A stretch of DNA of 64,000 bases from UBA12077 sp963665525 (GCA_963665525.1 OY762280.1:3596001-3660000), one strand, 5' to 3'. Counted from the first letter of the stretch, positions 9,468-18,946 are shown. The notes: generated from the sequence alone by a model not told the origin. Numbers and translations: made by a program.

Positions 9468-9498
9468 ATCCTTCATAAATCATTATGAAGGATTTTTT
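9468..9498 (+). terminator. Terminator of the polyamine operon
   Basis: ATCCTTCATAA and TTATGAAGGAT form an 11-bp perfect stem with a four-base loop, followed by a T run, 20 bases after the stop of the DHS-like gene. Confidence 0.88.
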
Positions 9499-9510
9499 GT
9501 CTTAATTTGC
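9495..9510 (+). promoter_or_regulatory. Promoter-like TTTTGT / ATTTGC motif upstream of the AI-2E gene
   Basis: TTTTGTCTTAATTTGC begins in the T run of the preceding terminator and ends 36 bases before the next start codon. It resembles the motifs at 1472 and 6167. Confidence 0.3.
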
Positions 9511-9546
9511 AAATGATATCTGCTCTTTAACGATTATTAATTTAAT

Positions 9547-10626
9547 ATGAAAGATTTAAAGACAACCAATTCGCTTTTACTAATCATTGTAATACCACTG
9601 ATTTTTTATTTACTAAAGATCTTATCTTTTATTTTTATTCCTCTCATATTGTCAATGTTTATCGCATTGTTATTTCTGCCAATAATGCGTTGGTTTAAAA
9701 GAAAAAAATTCCCCAAATGGTTAAGTATTTTAATTATAATTCTATTAATCATAGGTTCAATAAAAGCTGGTGGTGAATTAATACGTTTATCAAGCAAAGA
9801 AATTCTTTCTGCTGATAATACCTTTTTTAAAAAAGCCGAAATCAAAATAAATGATGTGATTTTATCTGTTGAGCATTTCTTTGGACTGGAGCGGGTTGAA
9901 GGAGAAAAGGTGCTTAATCACTACATTAATCAAGACAATATTATGGTCAATGTAAAATATGCTTTAACTTTTATTCGAAGTACATTATCCATTGTTTTAA
10001 TGACAGCTTTCTTTGTTATTTTACTGCTAGCCGGCTCCGTTGATTTTCAAAAGTTACTTAACCAAACTCTTATAAAAGCCAAATACTCTTCGATGAAAGC
10101 ATTTTTTAAAATAGAAAAAGATATCATCAAGTTTGTGAAAGTTAAATTTATAATCAGCCTGTTTACTGGTATTGGATTCAGTTTATCGTGCGTAATTTTC
10201 GGAGTTAGCTTTCCAATTTTCTGGGGCTTATTTGCCTTTGTTGTAAATTTCATTCAGATGATTGGATCGGTAATATCTATTATATTATTGGCATTATTTG
10301 CCTTTGTTGAACTGGATCCTACCGGAACTCTCCTCCTGTTTATAATGGTAATTATTGCTATACAAGTATTAATGGGAAGTGTTCTTGAACCAATTTTTAT
10401 GGGAAAAACGTTCTCTGTAAATGTAGTTACCATATTAATTATGTTAATGCTATGGGGATATATATGGGGCATCCCCGGGTTAATTATCTCTGTCCCAATG
10501 ACAGTTATTATTAAAATTATTTTGGAACAGTTCCCAAAGACAAAAATAATTGCCGACTTCTTATCCGGTAAAGATCCTAAAGTGCCGTTATTAATCAATA
10601 AGAATCTGAACGATAAAAATAATTAA
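9547..10626 (+). CDS. AI-2E family transporter (TqsA/PerM-like permease)
   Basis: 359 residues with about eight hydrophobic segments in the pattern of the AI-2E family: paired N-terminal helices (about 10-45 and 60-75), a hydrophilic periplasmic stretch (about 85-135), a helix at about 140-160, then a C-terminal cluster (about 205-330) with the family-typical LEPIFMGKTFSVNVVTILIM region. Members include the autoinducer-2 exporter TqsA and sodium/proton antiporters, so the substrate cannot be told from sequence. It follows the polyamine terminator and precedes the MazG-like gene by 25 bases, so those two are probably cotranscribed. Confidence 0.85.
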   Translation: MKDLKTTNSLLLIIVIPLIFYLLKILSFIFIPLILSMFIALLFLPIMRWFKRKKFPKWLSILIIILLIIGSIKAGGELIRLSSKEILSADNTFFKKAEIKINDVILSVEHFFGLERVEGEKVLNHYINQDNIMVNVKYALTFIRSTLSIVLMTAFFVILLLAGSVDFQKLLNQTLIKAKYSSMKAFFKIEKDIIKFVKVKFIISLFTGIGFSLSCVIFGVSFPIFWGLFAFVVNFIQMIGSVISIILLALFAFVELDPTGTLLLFIMVIIAIQVLMGSVLEPIFMGKTFSVNVVTILIMLMLWGYIWGIPGLIISVPMTVIIKIILEQFPKTKIIADFLSGKDPKVPLLINKNLNDKNN

Positions 10627-10651
10627 CACCTGTATCAAAAATCATTTCCAA

Positions 10652-10984
10652 ATGAATACCAGCTCTTTATACTTAAACGAGAATCCAAGCTTAAAAGATT
10701 TTCAGGAATATGTGAAAAAATTAGAGAATGAACGTGGTTTTAGCAAACAAGATGTAATTCAAAAATGCCTGCTTTTGGGCGAAGAAATCGGCGAATTATT
10801 TAAAGCTGTTCGAAAAATGCAATCTATCAGCATTGATAAGCAAAACTCTAAAATAACCACTGTAGAAGAAGAACTAGCAGACATTCTTATATATATTTGC
10901 TCTATTGCAAACAGGTATAATATTAATCTTGAAGAAGCCTTCAGACATAAGGAAGAAATCAATAAAAAAAGAGTTTGGAGTTAA
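10652..10984 (+). CDS. MazG-like nucleotide pyrophosphohydrolase
   Basis: A 110-residue all-helical protein with the magnesium-binding pattern of the MazG/all-alpha NTP pyrophosphatase superfamily: LLLGEEIGELFKAVRK (about 46-61, EExxE motif) and EEELADILIYICSIANRYN (about 74-92, ExxD motif). Single-domain members hydrolyse (d)NTPs to monophosphates and pyrophosphate, often as house-cleaning enzymes. It lies 25 bases after the AI-2E gene on the same strand. A bidirectional hairpin lies between it and the convergent ATP-grasp gene. The family is clear; the nucleotide substrate is not. Confidence 0.85.
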   Translation: MNTSSLYLNENPSLKDFQEYVKKLENERGFSKQDVIQKCLLLGEEIGELFKAVRKMQSISIDKQNSKITTVEEELADILIYICSIANRYNINLEEAFRHKEEINKKRVWS

Positions 10985-10996
10985 GTATATAAAAAG

Positions 10997-11018
10997 AAAG
11001 GGCTTATAAAAAGCCCTT
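10997..11018. terminator. Bidirectional terminator between convergent genes
   Basis: AAGGGCTT and AAGCCCTT form the stem. The better T-rich tail is on the minus strand, so it mainly serves the ATP-grasp gene; the plus strand has only a weak tail. Confidence 0.65.
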
Positions 11019-11032
11019 CTATAATAAATCAG

Positions 11033-12201
11033 TTAGTTTTTATAACTCATATACTCGTGCATATTCGATTTTAGAAAATATTCCATTTCAGTTTTATTAT
11101 TTTCATCTACTTCGCTAAAAGCAAAAGCAAAAACCGGGTATTTATGGTAATCTATTTTGTGCATGTGTAACAAATTAGAAAAGCCTTTTTTAAAAGCATC
11201 ATAATTTACTTTTTCCACTTTTTCTGGACGAATATCATGACTTGCAATAATCACATTGTATTGCGAATTTTCCTTGCCTTTGAAGCTTTCATGCCAATCA
11301 GGAACTTCCTCTTTAAAATAGGCTTCGTATGGATTAAATCCTCGCGAATATTTTGTCATATCACCCATGCAAAAACCTGCAAATCGCATTGGATTAGCCT
11401 CAATTGGAATAGCTACTCCCTGTGAATTAATACGAAACTCAATATGCATAGCAAAATTACGGAATTTCCCTTCTGTTGATAATGCTTCAAGTACGTGCAT
11501 AAACTTATCATATCCAACATCAAAAACTTTCTTAGATGTAAAATACAAACGATCGCTCACATCTTTCCCAGAAGCAAAAACATGCTCGTATATATTCACA
11601 ATCTCAGGTTTTCCATCCGCTTTAAAGAAAGCATCTACAGCATATTCCTTACCATCAATTAGTTCTTCCAGTAAAAACCGATTACTATCTAAAACTTCTT
11701 TTGGAAAAATATGTTCGGCTTCTTTCATTTCCTTTTTTAAGTCAACCAGAACTTTATCCCAGTCTTGTTTATTCTCAACAACATGAATCCCCAAACTAAA
11801 AAATCCAGTAACCGGTTTAATAATAAATGGAAAACCAAACTCCTCTACATTAAAACTTGGCAAATTGTCAAAACTCACTTCAGCAAATCTAAAATCAGGA
11901 TAAACAGGTTTTAACAATTCGCGAAATTTAAACTTATCCTTACATAATTCAATCAGTTCTGGAAGATGTGTGTGTTTCAAATTTTCCTGAATCCAAGCGA
12001 TACTATTCTCTGAATTACAATAAATCTTTGGTTCCTTTCATTGGCAAGTTTTTCCAATGTTTCTTTCTCTTCAACTGTTAAAACTCGTTGGGTTGTTCCA
12101 ATTAAATTTCTTGCCGATTCTGTTTGAATCATTGGAATATTTATTTGTTCACTTGTTTGCATCAACAACTCCGATGCAAAAGGATAATCTATTAAAAACA
12201 T
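11033..12201 (-). pseudogene. ATP-grasp domain protein, interrupted by a single frameshift
   Basis: Two minus-strand frames together make one protein. The first (12201 down to 11977, 74 residues) starts at an ATG, and its homology-like part runs to about LEKLANE before drifting into RNQRFIVIQ and a stop. The second frame is open from a TGA at about 12038, reads KEPKIYCNSENSIAWIQENL, and continues through 315 more residues with ATP-grasp features (FPFIIKPVTGFFSLGIHVVE, LLEELIDGKEYAVDAFF, IPIEANPMRFAG). Adding one A to the AAA run (minus strand; TTT at 12036-12038) restores a protein of about 388 residues. Such enzymes ligate a carboxylate to an amine or thiol using ATP; the substrate is unknown. 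A sequencing error and a genuine recent mutation are equally possible. No ATG start exists for the longer piece alone: it would need a TTG at 11978-11980. Confidence 0.8.
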
Positions 12202-12435
12202 ATCTACTTTTTTAAAACAAGGCGCAAAATTAGAAAAAATATCTTTCTAAAATTTGATATCGATAAGGAAATTAGAGAATTAAGGAATCTTCAATACAAA
12301 AATGAATTCTTATAGAAAAATTATCTTTAATTAAACCATAAATAATTCAAAAAGCGAAGTTAAATATCTAAAAACTAAAAAAATCAGATAGTATATAAAA
12401 ATGTGTTAGAATATATGAGCTTCAGAAAGATTTTG

Positions 12436-13671
12436 TTAATAAAACTCAAAACCAATAATAGAAATATCGTCGAAAATGGCAGCATTATCTTCGAGAATTT
12501 TCTGTTGCTTAACTATAGTTCCTATATTATCATCAATATCCTTTGAATTGGCAATGTTCATTTCTATTTGCTTAGTTCCAAAACTTACACCTTCATCATC
12601 AACCAATTCAACTAAACCATCTGTATAGCAAAACAATTTCGATTTTTTTTCAATTTTAAGTGTGCCAAGTTTTAAAGTCGGAATCTCATCGAGCATGCCC
12701 ATACCAACACAACCATCCCGTAAGAATAGCAGATCTTTGTTCTCCATATTATAAAAAATAGGAGGATTATGTCCTGCATTAATATATTCCAGGGTATTTG
12801 ATTTGTAACTATAACGCCCAATAAAAAGAGTAATAAATTTTTCGCCTTTAGCACTGGCCATTACCCTTTCATTTAATTTTTCTATCAATTCTTGTAATGG
12901 TACTTTAGCCGTAAATAAGGCGCGTAAATTAGCCTGGAAATTTGACATTAATAAAGCTGCTGAAATTCCTTTCCCTGAAACATCGGCTATACAAAAACCT
13001 ATTTCATCTTTGCTTAACTGGATAAAATCGTAGTAATCACCTCCAACTTCTAAATGCGGATGGTAGAATGTAGAAACAAGAATCTTTTCGTTATGTGGTA
13101 ATATTGACCTGTCAGGAATAAGCATCGACTGCATCTTGGATGCCAGTTCCAACTCTTTCTTTAAGGCCTCTTGTTTTAACGATTCTTTATATAAACGAAT
13201 ATTTTCAATGGCAACAATAATAATATTTGATAATGTTTGAATGAAATGAAGGTGTTTAATCGTAGGACTTACACCCTCCTTTTCTTCATCAATATCACCA
13301 ATTAGAACAAATGCGATTGGGATATTATTATTAATGACCGGAATGATATTATCGAAAACTCTTAATGTTGGATTTGGCGATGCGGTAATAAAAGAAATTT
13401 CTTCATGTCCTAATAGATCCTTTTCAACATCTATTCGTTTGATAATCTCATTAGAACATCCTGAACTTAAAATTAAATCCCAATCTTTATCATATTTAAA
13501 GATCAGGATTTTACCAATATTTAAATCTTCGCGAAGAATTTTCTCATAACGATGAAGCAATTCTTCGGTTGAAAGATTCTCGTTAATAGCTTTTGTAATA
13601 GTTAACAAGGTATTCAGCTTAAATGTCGAAAGCTTTAACCTGTTTATCGATGCTTTTCCGGCAAGGTCCAT
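12436..13671 (-). CDS. GAF-domain SpoIIE/RsbU-type PP2C phosphatase
   Basis: 411 residues. The N-terminal half (about 25-165) is a GAF-like sensor domain, followed by a short helical linker (about 160-185) with the LASKMQSMLIP motif that typically precedes RsbU-type phosphatase domains. The C-terminal PP2C domain (about 195-411) has GGDYYDF (210-216, metal ligand Asp212), IADVSGKG (228-235), NAGHNPP and CYTDGLVEL. Such proteins dephosphorylate anti-anti-sigma (STAS) partners; no STAS or anti-sigma kinase gene is in the window, so the partner must lie elsewhere. No membrane segment is present, so the protein is cytoplasmic and would sense a small soluble ligand. It sits upstream of nothing in its own direction except the ATP-grasp remnant, 234 bases away. 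Confidence 0.92.
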   Translation of the reverse strand: MDLAGKASINRLKLSTFKLNTLLTITKAINENLSTEELLHRYEKILREDLNIGKILIFKYDKDWDLILSSGCSNEIIKRIDVEKDLLGHEEISFITASPNPTLRVFDNIIPVINNNIPIAFVLIGDIDEEKEGVSPTIKHLHFIQTLSNIIIVAIENIRLYKESLKQEALKKELELASKMQSMLIPDRSILPHNEKILVSTFYHPHLEVGGDYYDFIQLSKDEIGFCIADVSGKGISAALLMSNFQANLRALFTAKVPLQELIEKLNERVMASAKGEKFITLFIGRYSYKSNTLEYINAGHNPPIFYNMENKDLLFLRDGCVGMGMLDEIPTLKLGTLKIEKKSKLFCYTDGLVELVDDEGVSFGTKQIEMNIANSKDIDDNIGTIVKQQKILEDNAAIFDDISIIGFEFY

Positions 13672-13728
13672 TTGTTCTTTTTTACAAATCTGAATAAATG
13701 TACGAAATTTAAGAACAAAAAGAAAGAT

Positions 13729-14298
13729 TTACTCTTTTACCCTTTCACCATATGAATGATCTCTGGTATCAACCTTAATTTTATCACCTGTGTTAACAAA
13801 TAAAGGAACCATTATTTCTGCTTCTGTCTCTAACTTGGCAGGTTTTAATGATGTACTGGAAGATGTATCCCCTTTTAATCCTGGTTCGGTATAAATAACT
13901 TCTAACACAACATAAGCAGGAAGTTCTGCATATAATGGTGTTTCAGTGTCGGCATGCCATACAGCTTCAACTCCTTGTCCTTCTTTTAATAAATCAGGAG
14001 CATTAATTAACTCTTCTTGAAAAGATACTTGTTCGAAAGTCTCACTATGCATAAAATGATATCCCATATCGTCTTTATAAAGAAACTGATAAGGACGACG
14101 CTCAATACGCTGAACATTCACTTTAACACCAGCATTAAAAGTATTATCAATAACTTTACCTGTTTTTAGGTTTTTAAGTTTTGTTCTAACAAAAGCTGCT
14201 CCTTTTCCTGGTTTTACATGTTGAAACTGAACGATTGTATATAAATCTCCATTATACTCAATACATAATCCATTTTTAAAATCTGCTGTACTTGCCAT
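13729..14298 (-). CDS. efp: Translation elongation factor P
   Basis: 189 residues with the three-domain EF-P layout. The domain I loop HVKPGKGAAFVRTKLKNLKT carries the conserved Lys32, equivalent to E. coli Lys34, which is the residue beta-lysylated in species with EpmA. The C-terminal DTRDHSYGERV matches the conserved end of domain III. EF-P relieves ribosome stalling at consecutive prolines. EF-P is the bacterial orthologue of eIF5A, whose hypusine is made by DHS; a DHS-like gene lies 4.3 kb away but in a polyamine operon, so a functional link is only speculative. No EpmA-like gene is in the window. A TATTTTTG promoter box precedes it. Confidence 0.97.
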   Translation of the reverse strand: MASTADFKNGLCIEYNGDLYTIVQFQHVKPGKGAAFVRTKLKNLKTGKVIDNTFNAGVKVNVQRIERRPYQFLYKDDMGYHFMHSETFEQVSFQEELINAPDLLKEGQGVEAVWHADTETPLYAELPAYVVLEVIYTEPGLKGDTSSSTSLKPAKLETEAEIMVPLFVNTGDKIKVDTRDHSYGERVKE

Positions 14299-14329
14299 AA
14301 TCTTTAATTTTATTCAAATGAAATTTGTG

Positions 14330-14337
14330 CAAAAATA
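14330..14337 (-). promoter_or_regulatory. -7 box (TATTTTTG) of efp
   Basis: On the minus strand TATTTTTG is a full match to the Bacteroidota TAnnTTTG box, 31 bases upstream of the efp start. No clear TTG was found at the -33 position. Confidence 0.5.
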
Positions 14338-14402
14338 ATGTAAATCATTGAAATAACCTGATTAAACTTTTAAATCAGATTCATTTTAAGAAAAGTCCCT
14401 TT

Positions 14403-15176
14403 TTAAAGCACCTCTAGCTTGTGCTGTAATCCAGAATATTCAATTAAATCACACTTTATAGACCCAATAATCAGGTCAATACGGATTTGCACAGGAATGT
14501 AATTTTTATCTTTCGATATCCAAATTGTTACATCGTCTTCCGAATCAAAGATTCTGCCTGGTTCAACAACCGGTGAAAATTTCATGGTATTAAACTTTCC
14601 TAATTTGGTTTTTATGGTTTCATCACCTACATAACGCATTTTTAAGGGGAAAACCTCATCGGCAAAATAAGTGTCTAAAATTAACTCGTCGCCAATATTC
14701 TGAATACGACTAACCATAGATTCGCGGAAATAATAAAAAGCACCCAACATATCGAAAATGTTTTCCGGTACTTCGTGCTCACCCGATTTTTGACTTACCA
14801 CCTTATTTTCTTCGTAATTATATCTTACCTCGTTGTAATATCTGTATTTTCCTTCGCTAATATTTCGAATAGCAAGATATGTTTGGTTATTTTCTGGTCT
14901 GAAAAAACTTTCGTAAACATCACGAACTTCAAATAATTTATCTGCTAATCCAATGGTTTTTGCCTGTGCAACAGCATGATATAAATTCTGATTTTCTAAT
15001 ATGGAATCATTAATTATAAAAGTTGCGGTTCCTGCATTAAGCCAACCAAAATGTGCAATATATACTAATTTTTCTCCAGCAATATAAGGTTTTATATCAT
15101 CTGTTTTATTCGCATGAAAGCTCGAGCTTATAATAAAAATAAGTATCAGGAAAATTATATTTGATCTACCTTTCAT
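14403..15176 (-). CDS. DUF3108 domain protein, exported
   Basis: 257 residues with an N-terminal signal peptide (about 1-22). The mature part begins IAGEKLVYIAHFGWLNAGTA, the hallmark opening of DUF3108, a family of periplasmic, lipocalin-like beta-rich proteins of unknown function found in Gram-negatives. The YAxFGWxNAG and later ISKDKNYIPVQIRI segments fit. No lipobox is obvious. It is on the same strand as efp, 104 bases upstream of it, and 37 bases downstream of tsaB, so it may be cotranscribed with tsaB. I cannot assign a function. Confidence 0.82.
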   Translation of the reverse strand: MKGRSNIIFLILIFIISSSFHANKTDDIKPYIAGEKLVYIAHFGWLNAGTATFIINDSILENQNLYHAVAQAKTIGLADKLFEVRDVYESFFRPENNQTYLAIRNISEGKYRYYNEVRYNYEENKVVSQKSGEHEVPENIFDMLGAFYYFRESMVSRIQNIGDELILDTYFADEVFPLKMRYVGDETIKTKLGKFNTMKFSPVVEPGRIFDSEDDVTIWISKDKNYIPVQIRIDLIIGSIKCDLIEYSGLQHKLEVL

Positions 15177-15213
15177 GTTTGAAGTTTTAAAACAGAAAGC
15201 AAAAATGATGCAA

Positions 15214-15930
15214 CTATTTAAAAATATTCTTCTTTGGAACCGTAGCTATAAAATCTTTTAAATAAAAAGGCTCAAAATAAGCTACATCTTCAAAATGCTG
15301 TTTGTCGAATGCTGTTTCAGCAATTTTAATCATATCTTTTGCTGATGGATCGTAACCAGGAATAAATTTAGCATTCTTGTGTCTTATCACTTCTGTAATT
15401 TTTTCAGAGCCATCACCAAAAAATATCATCTGTTTATTCTCTAAAATATCCTGATAAGAAGATTCATCAATAATCTCAGCTTTAACATCTCTAGTAAACT
15501 CTCCTTCTGAGTTAAAAAAAGCAGAGTAAACCTCCATTCTTCGAGCATCAATCATTGGAACTAATATGGCTTTTTCAATTTCATGGATTGATAAATTTCC
15601 CTCCGCCTGCCTTTGGATTATTCCATTAGCCATTGATTGTAAGGTATTCACAGCAACTAATGGTAAATCTTTTGCAAAACACAAGCCTTTTGCTGTAGAA
15701 ACACCAATTCTAAGTCCTGTATAAGATCCTGGTCCTTTACTAATTGCAATAGCATCCAGATCATCAACCTTAATATGAAGTTCATTGAATAATTCTTGAA
15801 TAAAAATAGTCAGTTTCTTGGCATGTGATTTTTCTTCCTTACTTTCTCTCAACCCTATTGCTTGCCCATCACGCGAAACACATACCGAACATACTCTTGT
15901 TGAAGTCTCAATGTGTAGTATTAATGCCAT
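15214..15930 (-). CDS. tsaB: tRNA threonylcarbamoyladenosine biosynthesis protein TsaB
   Basis: The TsaB/YeaZ homologue is best read from the ATG at 15928-15930 (238 residues, MALILHIETSTRVCSVCVS); an upstream in-frame extension to 16002 adds 24 residues before the conserved N-terminal strand and is probably not translated. The ASKHA-fold features are ILHIETS, the KGPGSYTGLRIGVSTAKGLC segment characteristic of TsaB, and the DARRMEVYSAFF motif. TsaB is the scaffold partner of TsaD in adding the t6A37 modification to ANN-decoding tRNAs. TsaD, TsaE and TsaC are not in the window. The downstream neighbour is the DUF3108 gene. Confidence 0.95.
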   Translation of the reverse strand: MALILHIETSTRVCSVCVSRDGQAIGLRESKEEKSHAKKLTIFIQELFNELHIKVDDLDAIAISKGPGSYTGLRIGVSTAKGLCFAKDLPLVAVNTLQSMANGIIQRQAEGNLSIHEIEKAILVPMIDARRMEVYSAFFNSEGEFTRDVKAEIIDESSYQDILENKQMIFFGDGSEKITEVIRHKNAKFIPGYDPSAKDMIKIAETAFDKQHFEDVAYFEPFYLKDFIATVPKKNIFK

Positions 15931-16099
15931 ATAAATCCTCTTTTCTTCAGCTATATCAACAAAGATTAAACCTAAATAATAAATGCCAAATTTATGAAAC
16001 ATATCATTAGTAAAAGATTAATTTTTGATCTTTTTTATCCCATATTTATTTTTTAATTTAGTGAACTACAGGATCGACCAAAAATCTTATTTTATACCA

Positions 16100-18922
16100 A
16101 TGCGTAAACCTATATTCTACTTTAGAAATAAAGAAATTAAAATTACTAACTTCTTTTTAACGCAAACTGTTGTAGTAATTAGTTCGATGTGTATTATTGC
16201 TGCTTTCTTTTGGATCAATGGTAAATATAAGAGCATGCAATCAGAACTAGACAGAGTTCAGGTTGAATATGTTCATTCACAGAAAGAACTTATTAAAAGA
16301 GAAACTCAACATGCCATTAACGACATCAATTATTCAATCAAAAGAGCAGATCAGACCTTACGTAATAAAATAAAATTTCGCGTTTATCAGGCACATAGAA
16401 TTGCATCCAATATTTATAATGAAAATGTAGGTAAAAAGACTAATGCAGAAATTAAGAAACTTATTAAAGATGCTTTAAGACCTGTGGTTTACGACAACAA
16501 ATATGAATACATTTTTATTGCTTCATTAAACGGAACCGAAGTATTATTTCCCACATATCCAGAGTTGGAAGGTAAAAATGTGTATGACTATCAAGATGAA
16601 TTAGGTCATTATATCATGCAAGAAGAAATTAAAATTGTGACCACAAAAGGAGAAGGTTTTTCGGAGAGTCATTGGAGATATGCAGAAGAAGATACAATTA
16701 CAGTTAAAAAGAAACTGTCTTATGTAAAACTTTTTCAACCTTTTAACTGGTATATTGGAACCGGCTGTTTTTACTACGATCATACAAAATCAATGAAAGA
16801 TGAAATTTTAGCAAGTCTTTCAAATTATCGATATGGAAAAGAAGGCTATATTTTTGTTAACACCTATGATGGTGACGCACTCTTGATGAATGGTGAGATT
16901 GTGACTCAAAAAATGAATGCATGGGATTTAGAAGATGCTAATGGCATTAAAGTAATTCAAGAAGAAAGAAAAGCTGTTAAAAAAGCAGAAGGAGATTATA
17001 TCTATTATTCCTGGAGAAGGCTTTCCGATTCTGTTATTATCCCAAAGATGTCGTTTATTAAAGGTATACCTGAATGGGAATGGATGGTTGGCACAGGAGT
17101 TTATTTAGATGAAATCAATTCACACCTAAATTCCATTGAGACTGAACTAAAAAATAAAATAATTCGTGACATTAAATTTGTTGTTATTTTAAGTCTTGGA
17201 ATATTTATATTTCTATCATTAATAGCCATTTTTACCTCCAGAAAACTTAAGAAAAACATCTCCTTATTTATTCGGTTTTTCGAAACGGCAACTAAAAATT
17301 ATAAACTCATTGATAAATCTAAAATTGCATACTCAGAGTTTAATACTATTGCTGATTATGCTAATAAAATGATTACGAACTTAAAAGTTACTGAAACAAA
17401 GAAAAAGGAAGAACAAGCTCATTACAAAAAACTTTTTGATGAATCTATCGAAGCGATTGCTTTTGTTGATAAAGAAGAAAAAGTACAAAGAATTAATCAG
17501 GCTTTTACCAAGTTATTTGGATATACTATTGGTGATCTTAGAAATAAGAATCTCAATGATGTCATTGTTCCGAAAAAGTTTATTAAGGAAGCTTTAAATT
17601 ATTCCAAGAATTTTAAAGAAGGAACTTATGACGAAGTAGAAGCAATTCGCTATAATAAAGAACGTAAAAAAATTCATGTTGCCATAACGGGAGCACCCGT
17701 ATTAGTTAATAACCAAAACTTAGGAACATACATTGTTTACAGAAATATTACTAATCAAAAGATTTTTGAACAAGAATTATATACTGCCAAAGTAAAAGCC
17801 GAAGAATCTGATCGACTTAAATCTTCATTTTTAACAAATTTATCGCACGAAATAAGAACTCCTTTAAATGCTATTATAGGATTCTCAACGCTTTTAAATA
17901 CAAAAGATATTGGAGCTGAAGAACAAAAAGAATATTTGAAAATCCTTGAAAATAGTGGTAAATCATTGTTAGAAATTATCGATAATATTATTGACTTTTC
18001 GAAAATCGAATCATCCACTTTAGTTATAAATAAAACCAATAATAATTTTAATGAATTATTAGATGAGATTCTTATAGATTATGTTGATTTTAAGAATAAT
18101 ATGAGTTTTGATAAAATCGATCTCAAACTAAAGAAAGAAGGTGAGCAAAATCATTTATTTGTATTTACAGACTTTAAAAGAATAAAGCAGGTATTTACAA
18201 ATTTACTTGATAATGCCTTTAAGTTTACTGAAAAAGGAGAAATATCGTTTGGATATCAAATTGAGAGTGACGATATTGTCTGTTTTGTAAAAGATACTGG
18301 TATTGGCATAAATAAAGAAGAATTAAAATTTATTTTCGATCGATTTCGTCAGGTTGATGAATCCTCAACACGCAAATATGGTGGAACAGGTATTGGATTA
18401 GCTTTGTGTAAAAGTTTGATTGAATTGTTAGATGGTCGTATTTGGGTAGAATCCAATAAGAACGAAGGATCAACCTTTTACTTTACTATTCCACTTGCTG
18501 ATCATGAAAATGTTAAAAAGAAAAATCCGGAACAAAAAACGCTACAAGATTTTAACTGGTCTCATAAAAAAATTCTTATAGCCGAAGATGTTGAAACGAA
18601 TTACAAACTATTAGAAACAATCCTTTCAAGATCTAATGCTAAAATACTTTGGGCCAAAGACGGTAACGAAGTTGTTGAAATGGTTGAAATAAATACCGAT
18701 ATTGATCTTATTTTAATGGATATTAATATGCCTATAATGAATGGCCATGAGGCTACCAAGATACTTAAAAGTAAAGGGCTAGAAATACCAATCATTGCAC
18801 AAACAGCTTATGCTACCGAAGAACAAAAAAATGAAATTCTTAGTATGGGATATGATGATTATGTTTTAAAACCCATAACATTCCAGGTGTTATTTCAAAA
18901 AGTATCTAAATTTTTAGATTAA
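16100..18922 (+). CDS. Cache-domain hybrid sensor histidine kinase/response regulator
   Basis: I place the start at the ATG at 16100 (940 residues, MRKPIFYFRNKEIKITNFF); the frame is open to an earlier ATG at 16025 that adds 25 residues. Order: transmembrane helix (about 19-37), a periplasmic double Cache-like region (about 45-345) with two halves ending WYIGTGCFY and WEWMVGTGVYLDEI, typical of the dCache_2 type, transmembrane helix (about 362-382), one PAS (about 440-560), HisKA with His583 in LSHEIRTPLNAIIG, HATPase (DNAFKFT, DTGIGI, GGTGIGL), and a receiver with Asp874 in LMDINMPIMNG. It is the only kinase in a co-directional block that continues with a YgjP-like gene (24 bases on) and four Cache receptors lacking outputs, making it their best candidate partner. 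Ligand unknown. Confidence 0.92.
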   Translation: MRKPIFYFRNKEIKITNFFLTQTVVVISSMCIIAAFFWINGKYKSMQSELDRVQVEYVHSQKELIKRETQHAINDINYSIKRADQTLRNKIKFRVYQAHRIASNIYNENVGKKTNAEIKKLIKDALRPVVYDNKYEYIFIASLNGTEVLFPTYPELEGKNVYDYQDELGHYIMQEEIKIVTTKGEGFSESHWRYAEEDTITVKKKLSYVKLFQPFNWYIGTGCFYYDHTKSMKDEILASLSNYRYGKEGYIFVNTYDGDALLMNGEIVTQKMNAWDLEDANGIKVIQEERKAVKKAEGDYIYYSWRRLSDSVIIPKMSFIKGIPEWEWMVGTGVYLDEINSHLNSIETELKNKIIRDIKFVVILSLGIFIFLSLIAIFTSRKLKKNISLFIRFFETATKNYKLIDKSKIAYSEFNTIADYANKMITNLKVTETKKKEEQAHYKKLFDESIEAIAFVDKEEKVQRINQAFTKLFGYTIGDLRNKNLNDVIVPKKFIKEALNYSKNFKEGTYDEVEAIRYNKERKKIHVAITGAPVLVNNQNLGTYIVYRNITNQKIFEQELYTAKVKAEESDRLKSSFLTNLSHEIRTPLNAIIGFSTLLNTKDIGAEEQKEYLKILENSGKSLLEIIDNIIDFSKIESSTLVINKTNNNFNELLDEILIDYVDFKNNMSFDKIDLKLKKEGEQNHLFVFTDFKRIKQVFTNLLDNAFKFTEKGEISFGYQIESDDIVCFVKDTGIGINKEELKFIFDRFRQVDESSTRKYGGTGIGLALCKSLIELLDGRIWVESNKNEGSTFYFTIPLADHENVKKKNPEQKTLQDFNWSHKKILIAEDVETNYKLLETILSRSNAKILWAKDGNEVVEMVEINTDIDLILMDINMPIMNGHEATKILKSKGLEIPIIAQTAYATEEQKNEILSMGYDDYVLKPITFQVLFQKVSKFLD

Positions 18923-18946
18923 GATTGCTTTTGTTAATATTGCAAC

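Noticed and set aside
11978..12201. Programmed ribosomal frameshift in the ATP-grasp gene.
   Set aside because: No slippery heptamer or downstream structure was seen at the switch point; a single-base deletion in an A run explains it more simply.
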